Source: Chaenocephalus aceratus (taxonomy: Eukaryota; Chordata; Actinopteri; Perciformes; Channichthyidae). From it: a stretch of 64,000 bases of DNA. Below, one piece after another: positions 50,075-64,000 of the stretch. The stretch lies in contig JAMFTG010000064.1 in assembly GCA_023974075.1 (NCBI GenBank), positions 309,501 to 373,500 of the forward strand. Direction: 5' to 3'. The first letter of the stretch is position 1. Each line of letters begins with the position of its first letter. The position numbers and the translations under genes were made by a program. The notes below the pieces were generated by a model, which was not told the DNA's origin, did not search any database, and was given only the letters and a program-made list of their open reading frames with translations.

Positions 50075-53000
50075 TTGTCCGATTGTGGTACTAATTCGTA
50101 TCTTTTGATAACAACGTCTGATCGGTTCGGACTCAATGGCTATTCCCCAGCTTTAATTATTCCGCATCCAATGGTACCCTCCCTGAGTCTCTAGGACCTC
50201 AGGAGGGCTGAGATAGGGCAGAGCGTCAGATTCGGAAAATGGGATTTCACGTTTTTTAATTATAAATATTTTATAGGAGCGAACGGTAGCAGCTGGATCC
50301 CTAAAATTATACACCAATGTACTACATATAGCAGGGAATATTTTCTGTGAATATCAATTGCGTCACTCATATGCTTGAGTTTATATCAATGTTATGACAC
50401 TGAAACGTGGTTTGTCCGATTGTGCTACTAATTCGTATCTTTTGATAACAACGTCTGATCGGTTCGGGCTCAATTGCTATTCCCCACCTTTAATTATTCC
50501 GCATCCAATGGTACCCTCCCTGAGTCTCTAGGTCCTCAGGGGCTGAGATAGGGCAGAGCGTCAGATTCGGAAAATGGGATTTCACGTTTTTTAATTATAA
50601 ATATTTTATACGAGCGAACGGTAGCAGCTGGATCCCTGAAATTATACACCAATGTACTACATATAGCAGGGAATATTTTCTGTGAATATCAATTGCGTCA
50701 CTCATATGCTTGAGTTTATATCAATGTTATGACACTGAAACATGGTTTGTCCGATTGTGCTACTAATTCGTATCTTTTGATAACAACGTCTGATCGGTTC
50801 AAGCTCAATGGCTATTCCCCACCTTTAATTATTCCGCATCCAATGGTACCCTCCCTGAGTCTCTAGGACCTCAAGGGGCTGAGCTAGGGCAGAGCGTCAG
50901 ATTCGGAAAAGGGGATTTCACGTTTTTTAATTATAAATATTTTATAGGAGCGAACGGTAGCAGCTGGATCCCTGATATTCTACACCGATGTACTACATAT
51001 AGCAGGGAATATTTGCTGTGAATATCAATTGCGTCACTCATATGCTTGAGTTTATGTCAATGTTATGACACTGAAACGTGGTTTGTCCGATTGTGCTACT
51101 AATTCGTATCTTTTGATAACAACGTCTGATCGGTTCGGGCTCAATGGCTATTCCCCAGCTTTTATTATTCCGCATCCAATGGTATCCTCCCTGAGTCTCT
51201 AGGACCTCAGGGGGCTGAGCTAGGGCAGAGCGTCAGATTCGGAAAAGGGGATTTCACGTTTTTTAATTATAAATATTTTATAGGAGCGAACGGTAGCAGC
51301 TGGATCCCTGATATTCTACACCGATGTACTACATATAGCAGGGAATATTTGCTGTGAATATCAATTGCGTCACTCATATGCTTGAGTTTATATCAATGTT
51401 ATGACACTGAAACGTGGTTTGTCCGATTGTGCTACTAATTCGTATCTTTTGATAACAACGTCTGATCGGTTCGGGCTCAATGGCTATTCCCCAGCTTTAA
51501 TTATTCCACATCCAATGGTATCCTCCCTGAGTCTCTAGGACCTCAAGGGGCTGAGATAGGGCAGAGCGTCAGATTCGGAAAATGGGATTTCACGTTTTTT
51601 AATTATAAATATTTTATAGGAGCGAACGGTAGCAGCTGGATCCCTGAAATTATACACCAATGTACTACATATAGCAGGGAATATTTTCTGTGAATATCAA
51701 TTGCGTCACTCATATGCTTGAGTTTATATCAATGTTATGACACTGAAACGTGGTTTGTCCGATTGTGCTACTAATTCGTATCTTTTGATAACAACCTCTG
51801 ATCGGTTCGGGCTCAATTGCTATTCCCCACCTTTAATTATTCCGCATCCAATGGTACCCTCCCTGAGTCTCTAGGTCCTCAGGGGCTGAGATAGGGCAGA
51901 GCGTCAGATTCGGAAAATGGGATTTCACGTTTTTTAATTATAAATATTTTATAGGAGCGAACGGTAGCAGCTGGATCCCTGAAATTATACACCAATGTAC
52001 TACATATAGCAGGGAATATTTGCTGTGAATATCAATTGCGTCACTCATATGCTTGAGTTTATATCAATGGTATGACACTGAAACATGGTTTGTCCGATTG
52101 TGCTACTAATTCGTATCTTTTGATAACAACGTCTGATCGGTTCAAGCTTAATGGCTATTCCCCACCTTTAATTATTCCGCATCCAATGGTACCATCCCTG
52201 AGTCTCTAGGACCTCAGGGGGCTGAGCTAGGGCAGAGCGTCAGATTCGGAAAAGGGGATTTCACGTTTTTTAATTATAAATATTTTATAGGAGCAAACGG
52301 TAGCAGCTGGATCCCTGATATTCTACACCGATGTACTACATATAGCAGGGAATATTTTCTGTGAATATCAATTGCGTCACTCATATGCTTGAGTTTATAT
52401 CAATGTTATGACACTGAAACGTGGTTTGTCCGATTGTGCTACTAATTCGTATCTTTTGATAACAACGTCTGATCGGTTCGGGCTCAATTGCTATTCCCCA
52501 CCTTTAATTATTCCGCATCCAATGGTACCCTCCCTGAGTCTCTAGGTCCTCAGGGGCTGAGATAGGGCAGAGCGTCAGATTCGGAAAATGGGATTTCACG
52601 TTTTTTAATTATAAATATTTTATAGGAGCGAACAGTAGCAGCTGGATCCCTGAAATTATACACCAATGTACTACATATAGCAGGGAATATTTTCTGTGAA
52701 TATCAATTGCGTCACTCATATGCTTGAGTTTATGTCAATGTTATGACACTGAAACATGGTTTGTCCGATTGTGCTACTAATTCGTATCTTTTGATAACAA
52801 CGTCTGATCGGTTCGGGCTCAATGGCTATTCCCCAGCTTTTATTATTCCGCATCCAATGGTATCCTCCCTGAGTCTCTAGGACCTCAGGGGGCTGAGCTA
52901 GGGCAGAGCGTCAGATTCGGAAAAGGGGATTTCACGTTTTTTAATTATAAATATTTTATAGGAGCGAACGGTAGCAGCTGGATCCCTGATATTCTACACC

Positions 53001-56000
53001 GATGTACTACATATAGCAGGGAATATTTGCTGTGAATATCAATTGCGTCACTCATATGCTTGAGTTTATATCAATGTTATGACACTGAAACGTGGTTTGT
53101 CCGATTGTGCTACTAATTCGTATCTTTTGATAACAACGTCTGATCGGTTCGGGCTCAATGGCTATTCCCCAGCTTTAATTATTCCGCATCCAATGGTATC
53201 CTCCCTGAGTCTCTAGGACCTCAAGGGGCTGAGATAGGGCAGAGCGTCAGATTCGGAAAATGGGATTTCACGTTTTTTAATTATAAATATTTTATAGGAG
53301 CGAACGGTAGCAGCTGGATCCCTGAAATTATACACCAATGTACTACATATAGCAGGGAATATTTTCTGTGAATATCAATTGCGTCACTCATATGCTTGAG
53401 TTTATATCAATGTTATGACACTGAAACGTGGTTTGTCCGATTGTGCTACTAATTCGTATCTTTTGATAACAACGTCTGATCGGTTCGGGCTCAATTGCTA
53501 TTCCCCAGCCTTTAATTATTCCGCATCCAATGGTACCCTCCCTGAGTCTCTAGGTACCTCAGGGGCTGAGATAGGGCAGAGCGTCAGATTCGGAAAATGG
53601 GATTTCACGTTTTTTAATTATAAATATTTTATAGGAGCGAACGGTAGCAGCTGGATCCCTGATATTCTACACCGATGTACTACATATAGCAGGGAATATT
53701 TGCTGTGAATATCAATTGCGTCACTCATATGCTTGAGTTTATATCAATGTTATGACACTGAAACGTGGTTTGTCCGATTGTGCTACTAATTCGTATCTTT
53801 TGATAACAACGTCTGATCGGTTCGGGCTCAATGGCTATTCCCCAGCTTTAATTATTCCGCATCCAATGGTATCCTCCCTGAGTCTCTAGGACCTCAGGGG
53901 CTGAGCTAGGGCAGAGCGTCAGATTCGGAAAATGGGATTTCACGTTTTTTAATTATAAATATTTTATAGGAGCGAACGGTAGCAGCTGGATCCCTGATAT
54001 TCTACACCGATGTACTACATATAGCAGGGAATATTTGCTGTGAATATCAATTGCGTCACTCATATGCTTGAGTTTATATCAATGTTATGACACTGAAACG
54101 TGGTTTGTCCGATTGTGCTACTAATTCGTATCTTTTGATAACAACGTCTGATCGGTTCGGGCTCAATGGCTATTCCCCAGCTTTAATTATTCCGCATCCA
54201 ATGGTATCCTCCCTGAGTCTCTAGGTACCTCAAGGGGCTGAGATAGGGCAGAGCGTCAGATTCGGAAAATGGGATTTCACGTTTTTTAATTATAAATATT
54301 TTATAGGAGCGAACGGTAGCAGCTGGATCCCTGAAATTATACACCAATGTACTACATATAGCAGGGAATATTTTCTGTGAATATCAATTGCGTCACTCAT
54401 ATGCTTGAGTTTATATCAATGTTATGACACTGAAACGTGGTTTGTCCGATTGTGCTACTAATTCGTATCTTTTGATAACAACGTCTGATCGGTTCAAGGC
54501 TTAATGGCTATTCCCCAGCTTTAATTATTCCGCATCCAATGGTATCCTCCCTGAGTCTCTAGGTACCTCAGGGGCTGAGATAGGGCAGAGCGTCAGATTC
54601 GGAAAAGGGGATTTCACGTTTTTTAATTATAAATATTTTATAGGAGCGAACGGTAGCAGCTGGATCCCTGAAATTCTACACCGATGTACTACATATAGCA
54701 GGGAATATTTGCTGTGAATATCAATTGCGTCACTCATATGCTTGAGTTTATATCAATGTTATGACACTGAAACGTGGTTTGTCCGATTGTGCTACTAATT
54801 CGTATCTTTTGATAACAACGTCTGATCGGTTCAGGGCTCAATGGCTATTCCCCAGCTTTAATTATTCCGCATCCAATGGTATCCATCCCTGAGTCTCTAG
54901 GACCTCAAGGGGCTGAGATAGGGCAGAGCGTCAGATTCGGAAAATGGGATTTCACGTTTTTTAATTATAAATATTTTATAGGAGCAAACGGTAGCAGCTG
55001 GATCCCTGAAATTCTACACCAATGTACTACATATAGCAGGGAATATTTTCTGTGAATATCAATTGCGTCACTCATATGCTTGAGTTTATATCAATGTTAT
55101 GACACTGAAACGTGGTTTGTCCGATTGTGCTACTAATTCGTATCTTTTGATAACAACGTCTGATCGGTTCGGGCTCAATTGCTATTCCCCACCTTTAATT
55201 ATTCCGCATCCAATGGTATCCCTCCCTGAGTCTCTAGGTCCTCAGGGGCTGAGATAGGGCAGAGCGTCAGATTCGGAAAATGGGATTTCACGTTTTTTAA
55301 TTATAAATATTTTATAGGAGCGAACGGTAGCAGCTGGATCCCTGAAATTATACACCAATGTACTACATATAGCAGGGAATATTTGCTGTGAATATCAATT
55401 GCGTCACTCATATGCTTGAGTTTATGTCAATGTTATGACACTGAAACAGTGGTTTGTCCGATTGTGCTACTAATTCGTATCTTTTGATAACAACGTCTGA
55501 TCGGTTCGGGCTCAATGGCTATTCCCCAGCTTTTATTATTCCGCATCCAATGGTATCCTCCCTGAGTCTCTAGGACCTCAGGGGGCTGAGCTAGGGCAGA
55601 GCGTCAGATTCGGAAAAGGGGATTTCACGTTTTTTAATTATAAATATTTTATAGGAGCGAACGGTAGCAGCTGGATCCCTGATATTCTACACCGATGTAC
55701 TACATATAGCAGGGAATATTTGCTGTGAATATCAATTGCGTCACTCATATGCTTGAGTTTATATCAATGTTATGACACTGAAACGTGGTTTGTCCGATTG
55801 TGCTACTAATTCGTATCTTTTGATAACAACGTCTGATCGGTTCGGGCTCAATGGCTATTCCCCAGCTTTAATTATTCCGCATCCAATGGTATCCTCCCTG
55901 AGTCTCTAGGACCTCAAGGGGCTGAGATAGGGCAGAGCGTCAGATTCGGAAAATGGGATTTCACGTTTTTTAATTATAAATATTTTATAGGAGCGAACGG

Positions 56001-59000
56001 TAGCAGCTGGATCCCTGATATTCTACACCAATGTACTACATATAGCAGGGAATATTTTCTGTGAATATCAATTGCGTCACTCATATGCTTGAGTTTATAT
56101 CAATGTTATGACACTGAAACGTGGTTTGTCCGATTGTGCTACTAATTCGTATCTTTTGATAACAACGTCTGATCGGTTCGGGCTCAATGGCTATTCCCCA
56201 GCTTTAATTATTCCGCATCCAATGGTATCCTCCCTGAGTCTCTAGGACCTCAGGGGCTGAGATAGGGCAGAGCGTCAGATTCGGAAAATGGGATTTCACG
56301 TTTTTTAATTATAAATATTTTATAGGAGCGAACGGTAGCAGCTGGATCCCTGAAATTATACACCAATGTACTACATATAGCAGGGAATATTTTCTGTGAA
56401 TATCAATTGCGTCACTCATATGCTTGAGTTTATATCAATGTTATGACACTGAAACGTGGTTTGTCCGATTGTGCTACTAATTCGTATCTTTTGATAACAA
56501 CCGTCTGATCGGTTCAGGCTCAATGGCTATTCCCCAGCTTTAATTATTCCGCATCCAATGGTATCCCTCCCTGAGTCTCTAGGTACCTCAGGGGCTGAGC
56601 TAGGGCAGAGCGTCAGATTCGGAAAATGGGATTTCACGTTTTTTAATTATAAATATTTTATAGGAGCGAACGGTAGCAGCTGGATCCCTGATATTCTACA
56701 CCGATGTACTACATATAGCAGGGAATATTTGCTGTGAATATCAATTGCGTCACTCATATGCTTGAGTTTATATCAATGTTATGACACTGAAACGTGGTTT
56801 GTCCGATTGTGCTACTAATTCGTATCTTTTGATAACAACGTCTGATCGGTTCGGGCTCAATGGCTATTCCCCAGCTTTAATTATTCCGCATCCAATGGTA
56901 TCCTCCCTGAGTCTCTAGGACCTCAGGGGCTGAGCTAGGGCAGAGCGTCAGATTCGGAAAAGGGGATTTCACGTTTTTTAATTATAAATATTTTATAGGA
57001 GCGAACGGTAGCAGCTGGATCCCTGATATTCTACACCGATGTACTACATATAGCAGGGAATATTTGCTGTGAATATCAATTGCGTCACTCATATGCTTGA
57101 GTTTATATCAATGTTATGACACTGAAACGTGGTTTGTCCGATTGTGCTACTAATTCGTATCTTTTGATAACAACGTCTGATCGGTTCGGGCTCAATGGCT
57201 ATTCCCCAGCTTTAATTATTCCGCATCCAATGGTATCCTCCCTGAGTCTCTAGGACCTCAAGGGGCTGAGATAGGGCAGAGCGTCAGATTCGGAAAAGGG
57301 GATTTCACGTTTTTTAATTATAAATATGTTATAGGAGCGAACGGTAGCAGCTGGATCCCTGATATTCTACACCAATGTACTACATATAGCAGGGAATATT
57401 TGCTGTGAATATCAATTGCGTCACTCATATGCTTGAGTTTATATCAATGTTATGACACTGAAACGTGGTTTGTCCGATTGTGCTACTAATTCGTATCTTT
57501 TGATAACAACGTCTGATCGGTTCGGGCTCAATGGCTATTCCCCACCTTTAATTATTCCGCATCCAATGGTATCCTCCCTGAGTCTCTAGGTACCTCAGGG
57601 GCTGAGATAGGGCAGAGCGTCAGATTCGGAAAATGGGATTTCACGTTTTTTAATTATAAATATTTTATAGGAGCGAACGGTAGCAGCTGGATCCCTGAAA
57701 TTATACACCAATGTACTACATATAGCAGGAATATTTTCTGTGAATATCAATTGCGTCACTCATATGCTTGAGTTTATATCAATGTTATGACACTGAAACA
57801 GTGGTTTGTCCGATTGTGCTACTAATTCGTATCTTTTGATAACAACTATCTGATCGGTTCAGGCTCAATTGCTATTCCCCAGCTTTAATTATTCCGCATC
57901 CAATGGTACCCTCCTGAGTCTCTAGGACCTCAGGGGGCTGAGATAGGGCAGAGCGTCAGATTCGGAAAATGGGATTTCACGTTTTTTAATTATAAATATT
58001 TTATAGGAGCGAACGGTAGCAGCTGGATCCCTGATATTATACACCGATGTACTACATATAGCAGGGAATATTTGCTGTGAATATCAATTGCGTCACTCAT
58101 ATGCTTGAGTTTATATCAATGTTATGACACTGAAACGTGGTTTGTCCGATTGTGCTACTAATTCGTATCTTTTGATAACAACGTCTGATCGGTTCGGGCT
58201 CAATTGCTATTCCCCACCTTTAATTATTCCGCATCCAATGGTACCCTCCCTGAGTCTCTAGGTCCTCAGGGGCTGAGATAGGGCAGAGCGTCAGATTCGG
58301 AAAATGGGATTTCACGTTTTTTAATTATAAATATTTTATAGGAGCGAACAGTAGCAGCTGGATCCCTGAAATTATACACCAATGTACTACATATAGCAGG
58401 GAATATTTTCTGTGAATATCAATTGCGTCACTCATATGCTTGAGTTTATGTCAATGTTATGATACTGAAACATGGTTTGTCCGATTGTGCTACTAATTCG
58501 TATCTTTTGATAACAACGTCTGATCGGTTCAAGCTCAATGGCTATTCCCCACCTTTAACTATTCCGCATCCAATGGTACCCTCCCTGAGTCTCTAGGACC
58601 TCAGGGGGCTGAGCTAGGGCAGAGCGTCAGATTCGGAAAAGGGGATTTCACGTTTTTTAATTATAAATATGTTATAGGAGCGAACGGTAGCAGCTGGATC
58701 CCTGATATTCTACACCAATGTACTACATATAGCAGGGAATATTTGCTGTGAATATCAATTGCGTCACTCATATGCTTGAGTTTATATCAATGTTATGACA
58801 CTGAAACGTGGTTTGTCCGATTGTGCTACTAATTCGTATCTTTTGATAACAACGTCTGATCGGTTCGGGCTCAATGGCTATTCCCCACCTTTAATTATTC
58901 CGCATCCAATGGTACCCTCCCTGAGTCTCTAGGTCCTCAGGGGCTGAGATAGGGCAGAGCGTCAGATTCGGAAAATGGGATTTCACGTTTTTTAATTATA

Positions 59001-62000
59001 AATATTTTATAGGAGCGAACGGTAGCAGCTGGATCCCTGAAATTATACACCAATGTACTACATATAGCAGGAAATATTTTCTGTGAATATCAATTGCGTC
59101 ACTCATATGCTTGAGTTTATATCAATGTTATGACACTGAAACATGGTTTGTCCGATTGTGCTACTAATTCGTATCTTTTGATAACAACGTCTGATCGGTT
59201 CAAGCTCAATGGCTATTCCCCACCTTTAATTATTCCGCATCCAATGGTACCCTCCTTGAGTCTCTAGGACCTCAGGGGGCTGAGCTAGGGCAGAGCGTCA
59301 GATTCGGAAAAGGGGATTTCACGTTTTTTAATTATAAATATTTTATAGGAGCGAACGGTAGCAGCTGGATCCCTGATATTCTACACCGATGTACTACATA
59401 TAGCAGGGAATATTTGCTGTGAATATCAATTGCGTCACTCATATGCTTGAGTTTATATCAATGTTATGACACTGAAACGTGGTTTGTCCGATTGTGCTAC
59501 TAATTTGTATCTTTTGATAACAACGTCTGATCGGTTCGGGCTCAATTGCTATTCCCCACCTTTAATTATTCCGCATCCAATGGTACCCTCCCTGAGTCTC
59601 TAGGACCTCAGGGGGCTGAGATAGGGCAGAGCGTCAGATTCGGAAAATGGGATTTCACGTTTTTTAATTATAAATATTTTATAGGAGCGAACGGTAGCAG
59701 CTGGATCCCTAAAATTATACACCAATGTACTACATATAGCAGGGAATATTTTCTGTGAATATCAATTGCGTCACTCATATGCTTGAGTTTATATCAATGT
59801 TATGACACTGAAACGTGGTTTGTCCGATTGTGCTACTAATTCGTATCTTTTGATAACAACGTCTGATCGGTTCGGGCTCAATTGCTATTCCCCACCTTTA
59901 ATTATTCCGCATCCAATGGTACCCTCCCTGAGTCTCTAGGTCCTCAGGGGCTGAGATAGGGCAGAGCGTCAGATTCGGAAAATGGGATTTCACGTTTTTT
60001 AATTATAAATATTTTATAGGAGCGAACGGTAGCAGCTGGATCCCTGAAATTATACACCAATGTACTACATATAGCAGGGAATATTTTCTGTGAATATCAA
60101 TTGCGTCACTCATATGCTTGAGTTTATATCAATGTTATGACACTGAAACATGGTTTGTCCGATTGTGCTACTAATTCGTATCTTTTGATAACAACGTCTG
60201 ATCGGTTCAAGCTCAATGGCTATTCCCCACCTTTAATTATTCCGCATCCAATGGTACCCTCCCTGAGTCTCTAGGACCTCAAGGGGCTGAGCTAGGGCAG
60301 AGCGTCAGATTCGGAAAAGGGGATTTCACGTTTTTTAATTATAAATATTTTATAGGAGCGAACGGTAGCAGCTGGATCCCTGATATTCTACACCGATGTA
60401 CTACATATAGCAGGGAATATTTGCTGTGAATATCAATTGCGTCACTCATATGCTTGAGTTTATGTCAATGTTATGACACTGAAACGTGGTTTGTCCGATT
60501 GTGCTACTAATTCGTATCTTTTGATAACAACGTCTGATCGGTTCGGGCTCAATGGCTATTCCCCAGCTTTTATTATTCCGCATCCAATGGTATCCTCCCT
60601 GAGTCTCTAGGACCTCAGGGTGCTGAGCTAGGGCAGAGCGTCAGATTCGGAAAAGGGGATTTCACGTTTTTTAATTATAAATATTTTATAGGAGCGAACG
60701 GTAGCAGCTGGATCCCTGATATTCTACACCGATGTACTACATATAGCAGGGAATATTTGCTGTGAATATCAATTGCGTCACTCATATGCTTGAGTTTATA
60801 TCAATGTTATGACACTGAAACGTGGTTTGTCCGATTGTGCTACTAATTCGTATCTTTTGATAACAACGTCTGATCGGTTCGGGCTCAATGGCTATTCCCC
60901 ACCTTTAATTATTCCGCATCCAATGGTACCCTCCCTGAGTCTCTAGGACCTCAGGGGGCTGAGATAGGGCAGAGCGTCAGATTCGGAAAATGGGATTTCA
61001 CGTTTTTTAATTATAAATATTTTATAGGAGCGAACGGTAGCAGCTGGATCCCTAAAATTATACACCAATGTACTACATATAGCAGGGAATATTTTCTGTG
61101 AATATCAATTGCGTCACTCATATGCTTGAGTTTATATCAATGTTATGACACTGAAACGTGGTTTGTCCGATTGTGCTACTAATTCGTATCTTTTGATAAC
61201 AACGTCTGATCGGTTCGGGCTCAATTGCTATTCCCCACCTTTAATTATTCCGCATCCAATGGTACCCTCCCTGAGTCTCTAGGTCCTCAGGGGCTGAGAT
61301 AGGGCAGAGCGTCAGATTCGGAAAATGGGATTTCACGTTTTTTAATTATAAATATTTTATACGAGCGAACGGTAGCAGCTGGATCCCTGAAATTATACAC
61401 CAATGTACTACATATAGCAGGGAATATTTTCTGTGAATATCAATTGCGTCACTCATATGCTTGAGTTTATATCAATGTTATGACACTGAAACATGGTTTG
61501 TCCGATTGTGCTACTAATTCGTATCTTTTGATAACAACGTCTGATCGGTTCAAGCTCAATGGCTATTCCCCACCTTTAACTATTCCGCATCCAATGGTAC
61601 CCTCCCTGAGTCTCTAGGACCTCAAGGGGCTGAGCTAGGGCAGAGCGTCAGATTCGGAAAAGGGGATTTCACGTTTTTTAATTATAAATATTTTATAGGA
61701 GCGAACGGTAGCAGCTGGATCCCTGATATTATACACCGATGTACTACATATAGCAGGGAATATTTGCTGTGAATATCAATTGCGTCACTCATATGCTTGA
61801 GTTTATGTCAATGTTATGACACTGAAACGTGGTTTGTCCGATTGTGCTACTAATTCGTATCTTTTGATAACAACGTCTGATCGGTTCGGGCTCAATGGCT
61901 ATTCCCCAGCTTTTATTATTCCGCATCCAATGGTATCCTCCCTGAGTCTCTAGGACCTCAGGGGGCTGAGCTAGGGCAGAGCGTCAGATTCGGAAAAGGG

Positions 62001-64000
62001 GATTTCACGTTTTTTAATTATAAATATTTTATAGGAGCGAACGGTAGCAGCTGGATCCCTGATATTCTACACCGATGTACTACATATAGCAGGGAATATT
62101 TGCTGTGAATATCAATTGCGTCACTCATATGCTTGAGTTTATATCAATGTTATGACACTGAAACGTGGTTTGTCCGATTGTGCTACTAATTCGTATCTTT
62201 TGATAACAACGTCTGATCGGTTCGGGCTCAATGGCTATTCCCCAGCTTTAATTATTCCGTATCCAATGGTATCCTCCCTGAGTCTCTAGGACATCAAGGG
62301 GCTGAGATAGGGCAGAGCGTCAGATTCGGAAAATGGGATTTCACGTTTTTTAATTATAAATATTTTATAGGAGCGAACGGTAGCAGCTGGATCCCTGAAA
62401 TTATACACCAATGTACTACATATAGCAGGGAATATTTTCTGTGAATATCAATTGCGTCACTCATATGCTTGAGTTTATATCAATGTTATGACACTGAAAC
62501 GTGGTTTGTCCGATTGTGCTACTAATTCGTATCTTTTGATAACAACCTCTGATCGGTTCGGGCTCAATCGCTATTCCCCACCTTTAATTATTCCGCATCC
62601 AATGGTACCCTCCCTGAGTCTCTAGGTCCTCAGGGGCTGAGATAGGGCAGAGCGTCAGATTCGGAAAAGGGGATTTCACGTTTTTTAATTATAAATATTT
62701 TATAGGAGCGAACGGTAGCAGCTGGATCCCTGATATTCTACACCGATGTACTACATATAGCAGGGAATATTTGCTGTGAATATCAATTGCGTCACTCATA
62801 TGCTTGAGTTTATATCAATGTTATGACACTGAAACGTGGTTTGTCCGATTGTGCTACTAATTCGTATCTTTTGATAACAACGTCTGATCGGTTCGGGCTC
62901 AATGGCTATTCCCCACCTTTAATTATTCCGCATCCAATGGTACCCTCCCTGAGTCTCTAGGACCTCAGGGGCTGAGATAGGGCAGAGCGTCAGATTCGGA
63001 AAATGGGATTTCACGTTTTTTAATTATAAATATTTTATAGGAGCGAACGGTAGCAGCTGGATCCCTAAAATTATACACCAATGTACTACATATAGCAGGG
63101 AATATTTTCTGTGAATATCAATTGCGTCACTCATATGCTTGAGTTTATATCAATGTTATGACACTGAAACGTGGTTTGTCCGATTGTGCTACTAATTCGT
63201 ATCTTTTGATAACAACGTCTGATCGGTTCGGGCTCAATTGCTATTCCCCACCTTTAATTATTCCGCATCCAATGGTACCCTCCCTGAGTCTCTAGGTCCT
63301 CAGGGGCTGAGATAGGGCAGAGCGTCAGATTCGGAAAATGGGATTTCACGTTTTTTAATTATAAATATTTTATACGAGCGAACGGTAGCAGCTGGATCCC
63401 TGAAATTATACACCAATGTACTACATATAGCAGGGAATATTTTCTGTGAATATCAATTGCGTCACTCATATGCTTGAGTTTATATCAATGTTATGACACT
63501 GAAACATGGTTTGTCCGATTGTGCTACTAATTCGTATCTTTTGATAACAACGTCTGATCGGTTCAAGCTCAATGGCTATTCCCCACCTTTAACTATTCCG
63601 CATCCAATGGTACCCTCCCTGAGTCTCTAGGACCTCAAGGGGCTGAGCTAGGGCAGAGCGTCAGATTCGGAAAAGGGGATTTCACGTTTTTTAATTATAA
63701 ATATTTTATAGGAGCGAACGGTAGCAGCTGGATCCCTGATATTCTACACCGATGTACTACATATAGCAGGGAATATTTGCTGTGAATATCAATTGCGTCA
63801 CTCATATGCTTGAGTTTATGTCAATGTTATGACACTGAAACGTGGTTTGTCCGATTGTGCTACTAATTCGTATCTTTTGATAACAACGTCTGATCGGTTC
63901 GGGCTCAATGGCTATTCCCCAGCTTTTATTATTCCGCATCCAATGGTATCCTCCCTGAGTCTCTAGGACCTCAGGGGGCTGAGCTAGGGCAGAGCGTCAG
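50075..64000. repeat. ~336-bp satellite array, about 41 monomers, running off the window
   Basis: The landmark GTTATGACACTGAAAC recurs at 50391, 50726, 51062, 51398, 51734 and so on, a 335-336 bp period, to the end. Monomers contain TTTGTCCGATTGTGCTACTA, CGCATCCAATGGTA, GAGCGTCAGATTCGG, GGTAGCAGCTGGATCCCT and CACTCATATGCTTGAGTTTA. Two main classes: ATTATACACCAATG with TATTTTCTG, and ATTCTACACCGATG with TATTTGCTG. Six types follow the same order at both ends. No gene; frames of 60-97 codons (53,415-53,708; 59,546-59,758) are by-products. Probably heterochromatic or centromere/telomere-associated satellite. Confidence 0.95.

Noticed and set aside
53415..53708. 97-codon ORF in the 336-bp satellite
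   Set aside because: Open only because of the one-base CAGCCTTT and GGTACCTC changes that I think are consensus errors; neighbours are interrupted.
50075..64000. CENP-B-box-like motif ATTCGGAAAATGGGA in satellite monomers
   Set aside because: It matches TTCG and the central A of the CENP-B box, but not the essential CGGG half; six of nine key bases is not enough.
50075..64000. CRISPR-like regular repeat
   Set aside because: Period of 336 bp without short repeats and unique spacers, in a eukaryotic genome; it is a satellite.

Overview
This window looks like teleost fish nuclear DNA. The evidence is a multi-exon vertebrate adhesion-GPCR gene with GT-AG introns, plus mobile elements typical of ray-finned fish: an L2-type LINE ending in the fish 3' tail GTAAGTCGCTTTGGATAAAA, an RTE-type endonuclease fragment, a tRNA-headed SINE sharing the L2 tail, and hAT-like and TTAA-flanked MITEs. 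There is no prokaryotic content. I cannot name the species.

Layout. 1-7,200 is a stack of unrelated tandem repeats: 129-bp, 229/268-bp and 690-bp units, then a C-rich ~60-bp minisatellite. 7,200-8,407 is the 5' part of an RTE-like LINE on the minus strand. It abuts a 2.1-kb fold-back element (8,408-10,492) with arms of about 480 bp. 12,130-28,929 (minus strand) is the one intact gene I can support: an ADGRF-family (F5-like) adhesion GPCR of 18 coding exons. I assembled it by hand; every splice phase agrees and the coding length is 3,528 bp (1,175 residues plus stop). An antisense L2 LINE lies in its intron 13 and several MITEs lie in other introns. 28,930-47,700 is gene-poor: LINE 3' ends, a small LTR element, DNA transposons and a single orphan ADGRF-like exon on the plus strand (42,255-42,407). 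47,750-49,660 is a minisatellite of 41-bp units interrupted by a hAT-like insertion. 49,836-49,982 repeats the first 142 bases of the window. From about 50,075 to the window end is a ~336-bp satellite, about 41 copies, with higher-order organisation.

How parts relate. The receptor has a signal peptide, a Thr/Pro/Ser mucin-like stalk built from coding minisatellites, SEA, two Ig-like domains, a Cys-rich module, GAIN/GPS, seven helices and a short tail. The orphan exon matches the segment that precedes the SEA domain in other ADGRF5-like receptors, so a second, probably decayed, ADGRF copy lay nearby.

Most notable observations: twelve perfect nuclear-receptor DR1 sites carried by the 690-bp satellite; a conserved six-monomer order at both ends of the 336-bp satellite; and in the middle of that array (53.5-57.9 kb) one-base insertions that combine both alternative bases at monomer-diagnostic sites, which looks like merged assembly consensus. 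All family names are from memory and motif reading; no search was run.
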